A DNA stretch of 64,000 nucleotides from Polytrichum commune (taxonomy: Eukaryota > Streptophyta > Polytrichopsida > Polytrichales > Polytrichaceae), in the NCBI GenBank assembly GCA_950295325.1, contig OX485803.1, positions 43,167,554 to 43,231,553 of the forward strand, read 5' to 3'. This document shows, piece after piece, positions 1 through 10,145 of the stretch. The translations under genes were made by a program, and so were the position numbers. The notes under the pieces are model-generated. The model searched no databases. It was not told the DNA's origin and saw only the letters and a program-made list of their open reading frames with translations. The first letter of the stretch is position 1, and each line of letters starts with the position of its first letter.

Positions 1-538
1 ATCTTCGACAAGTCCCCTTTAGTAAGAGAAATTATTACTAGAAGAAGTGACGGTGTTAGCCTTAGGGTAAATGGATTTGTCTACAATAGGTGTTACCTTT
101 TAACTAATGGTATCTACTGACAATGGAGTTGTTTTGTCCAAACCGTCCATGAACCACAATATGAGAAGAGAAAGTACTTTGCTTGAAAACAATAGGAAAC
201 AAGGAAAGATGTGGAGAGGACCGTGCTTAGAGTGTTGCATGCAAGCACATTGGGCCATAATTCATAATTCTAAAAAACAATGGAAAATTGAAACCCTTGA
301 CAACATCATCAAAGGATGCATCATGATGCAAAATATGATTGTAGAGGATGCACAACACTATGACCTAGAACTGTCATATGGCCCTGAGTGCAGACAACCT
401 CTTCTCCAAGGGTTAAGTTACCGAGAATTTGTTGAAGGAACTATTGAAATTGAGGATGCAAAAACTTTTTACAACCTCCATGGCGATCTTATAGAACACC
501 TTTGGGAATGTTGTGGAAGAATGTGTGACAAGAATTAA
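1..538 (+). pseudogene. PIF/Harbinger transposase remnant (C-terminal half, cut by the window edge)
   Basis: Reading + from base 1 gives a typical plant PIF/Harbinger DDE transposase C-terminal half. It runs from a VNGFVYNRCYLLTNGIY-type block to a KRKYFA segment, then KDVERTVLRVLHA (about 204-245), the family's KDVERAFGVLQA motif. A frameshift follows, then QAHWAIIHN, then ETLDNIIKGCIMMQNMIVED, then the terminal DLIEHLW block ending at 538. Stops interrupt the frame around the TNGIY and KYFA segments, so the gene is dead. The N-terminal half lies outside the window. The family name rests on motif recognition. Together with the Myb-like protein downstream it marks an old autonomous PIF element. 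Confidence 0.8.
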
Positions 539-1362
539 TATTATATTTAGTAAAACAAGGTTGTTATGTAAAGTATTGGCATTATAAAACTATGTTATCA
601 TTGTATTATTTCAACCTATAATTGAAGTGGGTATTGGTTTTTCCAATTGGTTGGCCTTATATTGATGTGGGAAACATATTTTTCCATTAGGGTGTCCTTA
701 TTTTGGATTGGGCACCATTTATTTGCCTCTAGGGAGCTTTTTTATTTTATTTTTTTGCCTCTAGGCAACTTAGTTTCTAGTGGGAAATTTTTATTTTTTG
801 CAAGCAACCCATTTTCATAAGGGGCATCATTTTTACAAGTAAGCAATCTTGTTGTATAGGCACACAACCTTTGTTTGCATGCATGTAACGTTGTTTTCAA
901 GAGGCAACATTTAGGGGCCATTAGGTAGCCTACGTGGCCTTGGTTTTGCCTTGCCTAAGTGACCTTGGTTGTAACCTTGCCTAGGTGATCTTGGTTGCAG
1001 CCTATGTGGCTATCCTTGTTGGCCAAATGGGAAGGCTACCTCGGACTGGAATTTCTAGCTATCCCCTCGTCCAATAGAGGAAGAAGGTTGCACCCAACGC
1101 TACAATTCCACCAAAAAACAAGGTTGCACACAAACTTGGCCTCAAATGAGCATCAACATCAACACTCAAGTCATCATCCACATCTAAAAGGTTAATCATA
1201 GTGTTAGGTTCCAATGAGAAGATCGGAGGGAGTGAGCATGATGAGAACTATGAAGAGAAGGAAGAATCGGGGGGTGGACAACATTGGTCTCAAATGTGGA
1301 TGGAAGATTAAATCATGGTTCTTGCAACCTACTCTTGAGTTTGAGGAGTTCCTCATCCCTTC
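539..1362. other. Interior of the PIF/Harbinger relic, no gene
   Basis: This AT-rich stretch lies between the transposase and the convergent Myb-like relic. Short near-repeats of a glycine/cysteine-type word (gcaacctt, ctaggcaac) occur around 730-1000. I see no credible coding signal. Confidence 0.4.
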
Positions 1363-1980
1363 TCAATGCATAGTACGCACATGTGCCATGGAATTGGAAA
1401 TTTTAGCGATGTCAATGCCAAAAAGTTGTTGGGTCACTGTGTCTGGCATGATTTGAGCTTTCATACGGGTAGCTCTAGCCATTTCCAAAGAAACTATAGC
1501 TTGAACACATGCAGCTTGCTCACGTGTCTTTCCATTATCCAAATCCTCTTTTGAGTGCTTCATACCGGGAGATGTCTTACTCCCACCGGTTGAAGATGAT
1601 TGAAGTTGGCGAGTGACACTAGCGCCACAAGTGGACTCATTCACAACCTCAATTCCCATGGCAGAATCACTAGGGGTAGCTAGAGCATCAACAAAGTGCT
1701 TCCTCTTAAGTGAATCAAGAGTCCTCACTAAATCATTATGAAGCTCTGCCCAACATGGCATTTCCCATAAAATTATTCCACAATACTCAAAAGCTAAATT
1801 AAAACCTTTGAGATGCTTCAATTGATACAAAGCCGAAGACACACAAATGACGTCTTCTTCACTACGACCACTCTCATTCAAATCCTTCATATAAAACCCA
1901 TGGAGTTTGGATACATCATGCTTGATGCTCCCCCATTTGTCTCTAAACTTCTAACCATTCTACTAGTAATCGAACGTGAC
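1363..1980 (-). pseudogene. Myb/trihelix-like second protein of a PIF/Harbinger element
   Basis: The 175-codon minus-strand frame resembles the NAM-associated / 'glutathione transferase T3-like' proteins that plants carry as the second product of PIF/Harbinger elements. It has an NESGRSEEDV segment, then a FNLAFEYC...W block, a low-complexity linker and a helical C-terminus. The similarity continues upstream of the first ATG (1891-1960) as FRDKWGSIKHDVSKLHGFYM, so the real protein began further upstream. There the frame is broken by stops near 1965-1980. It lies tail to tail with the transposase relic at 1-538, as expected for one element. In this family the protein binds subterminal DNA with the transposase. 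Confidence 0.65.
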
Positions 1981-2740
1981 TACCTCCGAATTTAAATGTC
2001 TTGAACATGCACCCATAACGCTCTTGTTTTTTGTTGGTTGGAAGGAATCAAATCTTGAAAGATGGTGAGATTCAATCTACAAAGCAAAGCCTCTTATCCA
2101 GTCGTAAATGTTTTCCTTTTGACCTTATGGTGGCTACAACAGTTGCTCTGCCCGAAGGTAGCCATGGTGACATGCCATTCGCATGCAGGGGCGTGGTAGC
2201 TGAGCGGATGGCGGTGACAATCTTGATGCTCGCATGCTGGCTACATGCGATGTAGAATGAAACATCATAGTCATTTTCGGGTGATCTTGGTTGAGTGGAT
2301 GGTGGGTGGCAGGACCCAGTTGATTAGGATAGCAAGGAGGGCCCGAGACCGCAAAGGAGGCAATGTATTGGAACTCTAAGATAGATGCGGGGTGCATGTC
2401 CGGTTTAGGAGTTTGGGTGGAGAGTTGGGTGTCCACCAAACCCGGAATAAATGTGTTTGTGGGGCTTTTAAGAGCAATCCGTGAACATGCTCTAATGCTT
2501 TGCTTGGTCAAAGCAAGGTATGAGTACTTATTATTCTAATTCTTAGGAATCTAAGAATCCAAGTGCCAGCGAACGAAGGAACGAAAGCGTGTGTGCGTTA
2601 GGGTTCCGTCGACGCGTGAAAGGACCGTTGCAGGTTTTGAAGCAAGCTCCTCCGACATTGCAAGGGTTTGTCATTGCATCACAGAGAGCATCGTCGCAGC
2701 AGTCTCGGAACGCCACGACCATCATCAGGATTCAGGAGCC
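1981..2740. promoter_or_regulatory. Intergenic region and 5' leader of CHMP1
   Basis: No gene is seen between the Harbinger relic and CHMP1. The open frame upstream of the CHMP1 ATG (2591-2740) is in frame but lacks family similarity, so it is most likely 5' leader. A tagggttc word near 2598 resembles the telo-box-like leader motifs common in plant housekeeping genes. Confidence 0.4.
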
Positions 2741-3361
2741 ATGGGAGGAGGAGCGCAGGAGAAGCTGCTGGACCAGATCTTCCAGCTGAAGTATACGTCG
2801 AAGAGCTTGGTTCGCGCGGCGAAGAAATGCGAGAAGGAGGAGAAGAGCGAGAAGCTGAAGGTGAAGAAAGCCATTGAGAAGGGCAACATGGATGGAGCCC
2901 GGATCTATGCACAGAACGCAATCCGCAAGCACAATGAGCAGCTCAATTACCTCCGCCTTTCCTCCCGCCTGGATGCCGTTGTGGCCCGCCTCGGCACTCA
3001 GAGTAAGATGCAAACGATTTCCAAGTCCATGGCGGGCATTGTGAAAGCCTTGGACAGTGCTCTCGCTGTTGGCAATATGGAGAAAATTTCGCAGACCATG
3101 GACCAGTTCGAGAAGACCTTTGTGAACATGGAGGTACAATCGGAGTTCATCGAGACTGCCATGGCCGGAAGCACGAGCCTGTCGACGCCGGAGGATGAAG
3201 TCAATTCTCTTATGCATCAAGTGGCCGATGATTACGGTCTCGAGGTTTCAGTTGGTCTGCCGCAGGCGGGAACTACAGCTGTACCGGTGAAGGAGGCACC
3301 TGCTATGAACGCTGAAGATGATTTGAGCCGAAGGTTGGCTGAGCTTAAGAGCAGGGGCTGA
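2741..3361 (+). CDS. CHMP1: ESCRT-III subunit CHMP1 (charged multivesicular body protein 1)
   Basis: The single-exon gene encodes 206 residues, the family's normal length. The start is the ATG at 2741 ([17 protein letters not shown]). The protein shows the basic N-terminal helical hairpin with the very conserved [20 protein letters not shown] and [14 protein letters not shown] segments, a [18 protein letters not shown] linker, and the [14 protein letters not shown] region. It ends in a canonical C-terminal MIM1 motif ([14 protein letters not shown]) that binds the MIT domain of the AAA ATPase VPS4/SKD1. It acts at endosomes in ESCRT-III-driven vesicle budding, including sorting of plant auxin carriers. 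There is no truncation and the frame is clean, so it is probably functional. Flanking DNA is transposon relic upstream and gene-poor downstream. Confidence 0.97.
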   Translation: MGGGAQEKLLDQIFQLKYTSKSLVRAAKKCEKEEKSEKLKVKKAIEKGNMDGARIYAQNAIRKHNEQLNYLRLSSRLDAVVARLGTQSKMQTISKSMAGIVKALDSALAVGNMEKISQTMDQFEKTFVNMEVQSEFIETAMAGSTSLSTPEDEVNSLMHQVADDYGLEVSVGLPQAGTTAVPVKEAPAMNAEDDLSRRLAELKSRG

Positions 3362-4317
3362 TCTTTTACCTCTCAGCGATGGCATTTGTTGCTGTTGCTC
3401 GAGTAATTGTACGACAAGATGCCTGCCATAGCAGATGCTTCTCACATCTGTCAGGTCTGGCTCTTGGATTGAAGCACAGATGTGCCCTTGCGGAACTGCT
3501 AGGGTTTTGTCATCGCGTGCGGGTTGGAAGCTATGGGTAGCGCTGTTCTCATTAAGTCTCTTAGCGAGGAGCCATGTTAGCTGTGTAAATTAAACCTCAT
3601 GGTACACATTCTTGTATAGTTGTCTATTCCAGGTGAGTGTAGATAGATGTGAACAGGTAGAATCTCTTTACGAAGGGATGTTTCTGTATTCCAAATTGTG
3701 GCCTTAATGCACGACATGGCTCCGGTTTATTGTGCCAATTTAAATCTCATTTGATCTACACATCACATACCTTCACACCATTATAGCAGTTACAGAATTG
3801 AACTTCTATGCCTCTCTACACATGGATCCAAGTACTAAACACTATACACAAAACATTTTGGGCATTCGATTTGCAAGAATAACTCCTATCTATATAAATT
3901 CAATCTTAGTATGTAAGAAGAGCGTTTCACTACAGTTTTTATTGAATTTATGTGTGTAATGCTATGCACTACCCATCTGCGCTTTTTTATACGTCGGAGG
4001 TTGCCGATGTGTGGGACCCATGGATGACTGCCTCAGTTTGACGAGATTGTAGGCTGGTTATATGTGGACAAGACAATTCCCCTGCCATATTAAAATACTC
4101 CAGTCTCTCCCATACCCTGTGAAGCAGTGCATTGAGCTTGGAAATGTTGCATGCTTTCCGGAGAGAATCTTTGTAGAGTTCCGCTCAAGGCACAAAGGCT
4201 CAGGGTTCTTCTATCAAAAGATTTGCTTCGACCCTAAGGCGAGGAACTATCATCTCTAATAGAATGGGTTCACAATTCGTGACATTCTTGGCTTCAATCG
4301 CAGTGCTCTTTCATAGG
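3362..4317. other. CHMP1 3' region and intergenic DNA
   Basis: The 3' untranslated region probably occupies the first few hundred bases. A short open frame at 4062-4259 (+) has no recognisable similarity. I see no other gene. Confidence 0.4.
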
Positions 4318-4557
4318 TTATCGGTAGACAATGTTCTGCTGGATAGACTTCGTCAATAATAAATTAGTAGCTTGATCTGATCCTACAATTCTGTGAACGA
4401 CAAGTCCGGCATGAAGGAGCTTTGTCGGCACTATATGTCGATGGATGTGATTTTTGTCCTGGGATGCTGGCAAAGGACCTCCCCCCGACACAAGTTTAAA
4501 TGGGCAAGTCTCACCCTTCAATGCTTGTTGACGGATCTCCTCAATGAGCTTGAACAC
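4318..4557 (-). other. Unidentified coding-like segment
   Basis: A 79-codon minus-strand frame reads MFKLIEEIRQQALKGETCPF, then a GGGPLPASQDKNHIHRHIVP stretch and a hydrophobic LLHAGLVVHRIVG segment. Codon and residue use look more like real protein than the neighbouring frames, but I do not recognise a family. It may be an exon fragment of an unknown or decayed gene. Nothing adjacent extends it clearly: the frame closes soon after on both sides. Confidence 0.25.
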
Positions 4558-5539
4558 CTCTAACTTACCATCTCCATGATCCGATCCATCATCCCATGTC
4601 GACCAGCCTCAGATCGAACCTATGAATCTCTCACGCCATTGCAAGTGCAGCACTGCGACGAAGCAGGTGCGAATATTCATCTGGAGATAAATAATAACGG
4701 GATCATCAAGGACTAAAACCCTAAAACGAAGAAGCAACCTTTCCCGCTGACCTACCCCACTGCTCGTCACTTGGCACCCCCCGATCAAAAACAGGGAGGC
4801 AAAACAGCAAAACAGCTAACGAGAAAAACAAATAGCAGGATGCAGACAGAGATGCAATGAAACGACTTTCTTAGTTCCACTTCTGTTGGACTAGGCGACC
4901 AAGGAAATTGACAAGGATAGTAGCAATGATCAACTTTGCAACACTGAATTATATAATCTATTTATAGTACACGATTGGAGAAAAAAACGAGTGAAATAAG
5001 ATGGTCACACATTTGAGATGTGTAAGTACTATAGGCATCTTTATGTAATTCATCGGAGGCTGTCAGAATCTCATATGATAGATATGATGTGCTCTGTCTG
5101 GGTTGACCACTAATAACATGCTTACAAATTATAATTGATGTCAAAAATCACACTAGGAACAGATTGACTCCAACACTCAGAAGTTGCATTATGAATTGCA
5201 CCACTTGCCCTGTCCACCTTGCCCATCCTTGTCAAAAGTACCATCCAGAGTATGGTATTTTTAACACCAGTATGAAGAGTGGGAATTTAAGTTCTACTTG
5301 GCTAATTTAGTATGAGGAAGTAGCTTCCAAATACCAACCAAATACCAACCAAATGAACCTTCTGTATATATGATGCATATATCAAATGAAAACCCAACTG
5401 TTATTGGGAAGCAGATACTTAGTCATAACGTCCAGATTATGAAATTTCAAGGCATTAATCCAAGTTGTTAACCATATCAGCAGCAAGAATGGTAACACAC
5501 TAAATGAGAAAAGAGAGCCTAACATGGTTGATAAAATTG
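4558..5539. other. Intergenic DNA, nothing recognised
   Basis: No gene or element with clear ends is visible between the coding-like segment and the RPL34 inverted-repeat arm. Confidence 0.4.
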
Positions 5540-5875
5540 ACTGAAATACAAGATGCCAAATTAATATACTGTTTGATTGTCATGGTCATCCAGACCCCAA
5601 AATCCTTGACCATTAAAGTGTGAATGCAATGTGGAATTCTGTGCAATTGATATTGTCCACCAAAATGGACCACAACTTCTCATGGCTTTCAAAACTTCTT
5701 TCGTGGGTTCCCAACCCCATACATGATCCAATCACAGATAAATGAGAAAACTATCTTTCATAAAGGTTGCAGAGAATGGAAATCCCTGTCTGACCTTGCA
5801 TCATGATCAAACGTTGCTAAAGCTAGGCAATAGCTACTGCAAGAACCGTACCCTCAAGCTATCGAGGTTCGTCCA

Positions 5876-7499
5876 CTAAGACTGAGCCTTTGCAGCCAAT
5901 TTCTCCTTGGACTTCTGAATCTTCAGAACCTTCTTCACGATCTTCTGTTCCTCAACGAGGAAAGCCCGGATAATGCTGCACACAGATCGCCAAACAGGAT
6001 ATCAATAACAATTCAAACGGTTCTCATTCATAGATACCCTCCCTTTCCGCACTCCTCAGTTATCAAACAAGAAAACGGTAGAACCGTGAGGCTCTGTCCT
6101 TTGTTATGAAAGACTACAATTGTAGCTGATTACTTTGCTCATGCCAATCCATGGCTATTCACTATACCAAACCTTTCTTGGATTTTGTGCACCTTCTTCT
6201 CAAATGCGGGTCAAAGATTGAAGCTACTCATTTATCACCCGAATTTTTTAAAATAACTAATCAATAACTACCGGAATAACCATAGTTAACTAGATTTCTT
6301 TCAATGCATTTTAGGGAGCACTTGTATATATATAAACTATAGATAACATCCACATTAAATACAGTGGACCAAAAATAATAAGAACAAGTAACATCCAAGT
6401 GTGAACACAAAGTGGTTAGGAAATTTGCTCTTGAAACGAAGAAGTTGACACATAGTCTCTGTCCTACAGACAGATCCAATAAATTCTTTGACTGCCCACC
6501 ACCTCCTTCCGAATTTACGAACAGCCCTATGCAGGACACCCTCAACATGTACACACAGCCGATGTTCTCCTTGAAATGACTCTGCCCAGGTAGCCCGATG
6601 TTTATCAGGAGCTTATTGTTTGAATTGCTGTAACCAAAAATCTCTACTTCCATTGGGGCCGACAAACAGAACAACATGCCAAGGGGGACCGGAAAAACCA
6701 TTGAACTTACCGCTCGCGCACTGCTGACCCAGCCATGTTTCCACCGTAGGCTCTGTTCACGGTCTTCCTGTGCCTGTGTAGACGAGAGGTCCTGTACTCA
6801 GTCGGCCTCAAGTGTGGAATCTGTACCCCAAAATGATCATCTTCACACGCTAAGCAACGCAAATTACAGGACAATCCATAGCTCTGCACCCGGTGCTTCA
6901 CATGGTGCACATGTACTGATAAACCCTACACTGTCCATTCCACCCCAGTTTCGACCAATTCCATCTTTTTATCCCAGCTAGGTTTCTAGCTCAATTCAGA
7001 TTGCAATGTTTGATTCAACAGTAACGCGTGCCCCTTCTTTCCAATTACACGTCAATTTTGAGAAACGCAGACATCCCATCCCCGATCACAATTTTTTTCC
7101 ATCATAAACTATTCCCGGCCCTACAATTTCCGCATTCAAGTTCCACAGCTCCTCAAACCCTAATCGCAACCGCTTCCTGCAAGGAAAAATCCTGGAAGAG
7201 ACAAATGTCGGGCAACACACACAGGGAGGGGGAATCTACTCACCCCGGCAATACGCTTTCCGGTGATGGGGCACTTGGGTCCATTTGCGCGCTTCTTGGC
7301 GGTCTGAAACACAAGCTTACCACCTGCAGGGGGCGCAACAATTCAGAAACTGCAATTGAGTCACCAGAATTTGGGGACAGAGTGGGAGGGCGAGGAGACG
7401 AGGGGGGCAGGATGACTAACCGGGGGTTTTCACCACGCGGGTCTGGTTGGACTTGGTGGCGTAGCAGTGACGCCGGCGGTAGGTGAGACGCTGCACCAT
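5876..7499 (-). CDS. RPL34: 60S ribosomal protein L34 (eL34), four exons
   Basis: Spliced coding exons are 7499-7421, 7323-7244, 6820-6711 and 5975-5876. All junctions have GT-AG borders and the phases agree, giving 122 residues, normal for eukaryotic L34. The start [20 protein letters not shown] and the blocks [36 protein letters not shown] and [20 protein letters not shown] are diagnostic. The protein is a large-subunit ribosomal component in the cytosol. Only the first few codons are in exon 1 with the leader, and intron 3 is the longest (735 bp). A telo-box lies about 100 bp upstream of the ATG. It is the parent of the broken inverted copy at 10324-11293. Confidence 0.97.
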
Positions 7500-7601
7500 G
7501 GTTGCAGACGGAGATGAAACGGGCCTGCTGGCTGCTGCTGCTGCAACGGCGGTGGCGAAGCGCAAAGAGAGCTTCGCAAGCGCCCCGCTCTCCTCTTGGC
7601 C

Positions 7602-7610
7602 AAACCCTAA
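7602..7610 (+). promoter_or_regulatory. Telo-box (AAACCCTAA) upstream of RPL34
   Basis: An exact AAACCCTAA lies about 100 bases upstream of the RPL34 start codon, in the leader or core promoter. This motif is a known hallmark of plant ribosomal-protein and translation-gene promoters. A second copy lies in intron 2 around 7155. Confidence 0.6.
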
Positions 7611-7677
7611 TCCCCACACCCCCGACGCCCCGAACGAACGAACGCCCCGCTTCGTTCGTCAGGTGAACCTGGACGGA

Positions 7678-8278
7678 TGAATGGGAGGCAAATTTGAAAA
7701 GTATTAATTTTTTTGTTAATGCATAAGAATATTGATAATTAAAAGTAAATCAAGGGATTTTCAGTTTCAATTCAATTCTGTTGATGCAACATAAGTTTTT
7801 TTGAATAAATAAGATTCGTGGAAGTTGGAGAACATGAAAAATGAGCCACTTAACACTTCATATACTTTAGTATCTGAAAATTAAAATTAAAAAATGCATA
7901 TAGTATTGGCTTCATGTTCAAGTGGTTGTAATTTTATATGTAATCTTATATTGGACCTTACAAGTGTTAGAGGAAGCTTGAAGAGTAACTCCTTATGAAG
8001 GTAAACATTCTAACCAAATGCAAAGAAGTTGACATGCACCAATCTCCCAACAAGTCAAGCCACTAGGCATGAGGTCCCCACACAATGGTTGTAAATATAT
8101 AGTTCATATGACGACCATCACCATGATAGGATTGACCATAAGTTAGTGGTAGGGTGTATGGGGAATTATGTATTGGGGGCTAACCCATGCTAAAATCATT
8201 GTATGCCACATTGTCTTATTAGGTAACCTAATCACAAATTAGTGTGAGAGTTTGCAATTAATGTGGCCCTAATACTTA
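7678..8278. other. Start of spacer between RPL34 arms, no gene
   Basis: AT-rich DNA with no recognised gene. It ends at the TTA (8276-8278) that borders the first of three abutting short elements. Confidence 0.4.
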
Positions 8279-8656
8279 GGGTTTGTGTACACCAAGGACC
8301 ATGAAGTTGTCCCAAGACCTTATAAAAAAATTAATTGGTTGTTGAACTCATCCCGGGACCACTTCAATTTACACCAAGGAAAAAATGACAAAGTGAACAT
8401 GAAGTTAAAGGTCCCCAAAAGACATATTTGAAGGCCTACATTATCCACTAACATGGTCCAACGAGTTTTGTTGTGGGAGAGGCTAAAGAGGTGCTTTAGT
8501 AGAAAAGGTAGGGGCCCAGACAAAGAAATGTTCACATTTGGTTTACACCTAGCGAGGGGCCCAAAGGCTTTGTAAATTGATTTTTTAAGAAATTGGACCA
8601 TGGGAAAAGGCCATCTTCCATGGCATTACTGCATAGTATATGGTGTAAACTGGCCC
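8279..8656. mobile_element. Short TIR element A (PIF/Tourist-like MITE)
   Basis: This 378 bp element is bounded by TTA on both sides (8276-8278 and 8657-8659). Its ends are imperfect inverted repeats, GGGTTTGTGTACACCA at the left and TGGTGTAAACTGGCCC at the right. Its interior is related, in inverse orientation, to the elements at 16275-16871 and 18637-19247 (shared words such as ggtttacacctag and ggcccaaaggctttgtaaat). Confidence 0.65.
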
Positions 8657-8659
8657 TTA

Positions 8660-9114
8660 GGGCCATTTCAAGCACGAGATTGAGAGGCCATGGCCATTGC
8701 ACTTCAAGCACCCTCATTGGTGGAAAATGCGGAGCCGGTCCAAGTTTCGCTTCACACTACGCTTGAGGGACCAACAAAGTACGTGAATGCAAGATGAATG
8801 TAAAGTCTACATGGATTCCTACATGGCATCGAATGGATCATATTTCATGGTCACTTGGATTATTCTCAAAAACCACCTCCTGGAGGTAGGCCTAACACAA
8901 AACTGGGAGACCAATGCACTCCGAACACTCACAACTGTTGATTTATTCTATTTTACCATGTGTGAAGACCCTCATGATTAGAAATTCATTGAAATAACAT
9001 TTGATTGTGGGCCCAATCACATATGACTTCACACTACACTTGAGGGTCCATGACCACACTACATGATTCTGGAGGTGAACGGTCACGGCTCTTGGCTCGT
9101 CTATGAAGTGGCCC
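8660..9114. mobile_element. Short TIR element B (GGGCC family), copy 1
   Basis: This 455 bp element starts GGGCCATTTCAAGCACGAG and ends CGTCTATGAAGTGGCCC, with TTA on both sides. The same interior (for example cttgagggaccaaca at about 8764, then ggatcatatttcatggtcac) recurs at 29996-30198, 31066-31633, 36689-37166 and 41040-41480. It is therefore a dispersed family with at least five copies in this window. It has no coding capacity. TTA duplications and GGGCC ends fit PIF/Harbinger-type transposition. Confidence 0.8.
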
Positions 9115-9117
9115 TTA

Positions 9118-9449
9118 GGGCCGGTTTACACTACGGTGGAGAAGTCCACCGGTCATGAAAAAAAGGGCGTTTATCAATTGTGATTGGTCGAAAATGCAAC
9201 TCTTGACCAGTGGGTGTTTACACTAGGTGAAGAAAACAATGATGGTGAACTTTTCTCATGGATGATAAAATGACATGGCCCTCTACATGGCGGCACTTTT
9301 TGGAGTTGGGCTTTTCCAGCCTCAAGAGGCCGGACAAGAAACTCCTCCTCCGGAGAAGCCCAACTCAATAAAAAAAATTAATGGTCAAAAACAAATATGG
9401 ACCGTAGATTTCAGATCTGGTTTTTTTCAAAACCTAAGGTGTTGGCAAG

Positions 9450-9498
<49 letters not shown>

Positions 9499-10064
9499 GT
9501 AGCTCCTTAGCGATTTTTTTTGTGTAATTTTTTTCGCAATGTCTGGTTACTCACAATTTTCAGTTTGGTAGTAGCCAAGATGAGGATGACCTCATTGGTA
9601 GTGAGAATTATTTTGAGCCCTCAAGGCAATTTCCAATGTGTATGGGTTTTCCCCTCTTCATTCTTAGACACCCAAGGAGACATTTATTTCCTACATGGGC
9701 CAAACTTGACAATTGGCAATTTGGCAATTTTCATTATCTTTTGAATAAAATTGAACATTATATTACACAATTCTTATGAACACAATTCTTGTTGAAATCT
9801 TTTGATACAATGTGAATGTAGAGAATTATGGTTTTTTATCACAAAAAAATCTTCACGATTAGGTGAACTTCTCTTCACCGGTGGACTTCTCCGCTAAACT
9901 TCTCCTCTAGGTGTTTAGACTTCAACCGGTCAAGACTCCTTAAAAAATATTTTATTGCCTTTAATTCTTCTCCGGCACATCCATCATTTGCCTCATATAA
10001 CCATGTCTTGGCCAAACATTCTTGACCGACCGGAGGCCTTCTCCACCGTAGTGTAAACCGGCCC
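9118..10064. mobile_element. Short TIR element C with near-perfect 30 bp termini
   Basis: This 947 bp element begins GGGCCGGTTTACACTACGG and its right end is the exact inverse. The match runs through about 28-30 bases before diverging. Both sides carry TTA (9115-9117 and 10065-10067). It holds a CT microsatellite at 9452-9495 and no convincing gene. The intact TIRs suggest it is the youngest of the three abutting elements. Confidence 0.85.
9452..9495 (+). repeat. (CT)n microsatellite
   Basis: An uninterrupted CT run of about 44 bases lies inside element C. Confidence 0.98.
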
Positions 10065-10145
10065 TTAGTGTGATCCATACTAATAATCATATTTGGTGTA
10101 GCTGCGATCAAAGTTGAGAAACTCCCCTGAACAAGCCTAACTAAG

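Larger units (their letters stand above)
5540..7677 (-). repeat. Left arm of the RPL34 inverted duplication (parent copy)
   Basis: The arm contains the intact RPL34 gene, its leader and about 340 bp beyond its stop. It is repeated in opposite orientation at 10146-11650. Identity is very high across exon 3 and neighbouring intron sequence, with only scattered single-base changes. It fades beyond about 5540, with weaker patches such as the ttggcatcttgta word at about 5550 and 11860. The outer edge near the promoter is the ggtgaacctggacg word ending at 7677. Confidence 0.85.

Noticed and set aside
2591-2740. In-frame extension of CHMP1 upstream of the ATG at 2741
   Set aside because: The extra 50 codons have no family similarity and precede a start that matches CHMP1 N-termini, so they are leader sequence.
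2732-3220. Long open frame on the minus strand over CHMP1
   Set aside because: It is the antisense shadow of the CHMP1 coding region with no known motif.
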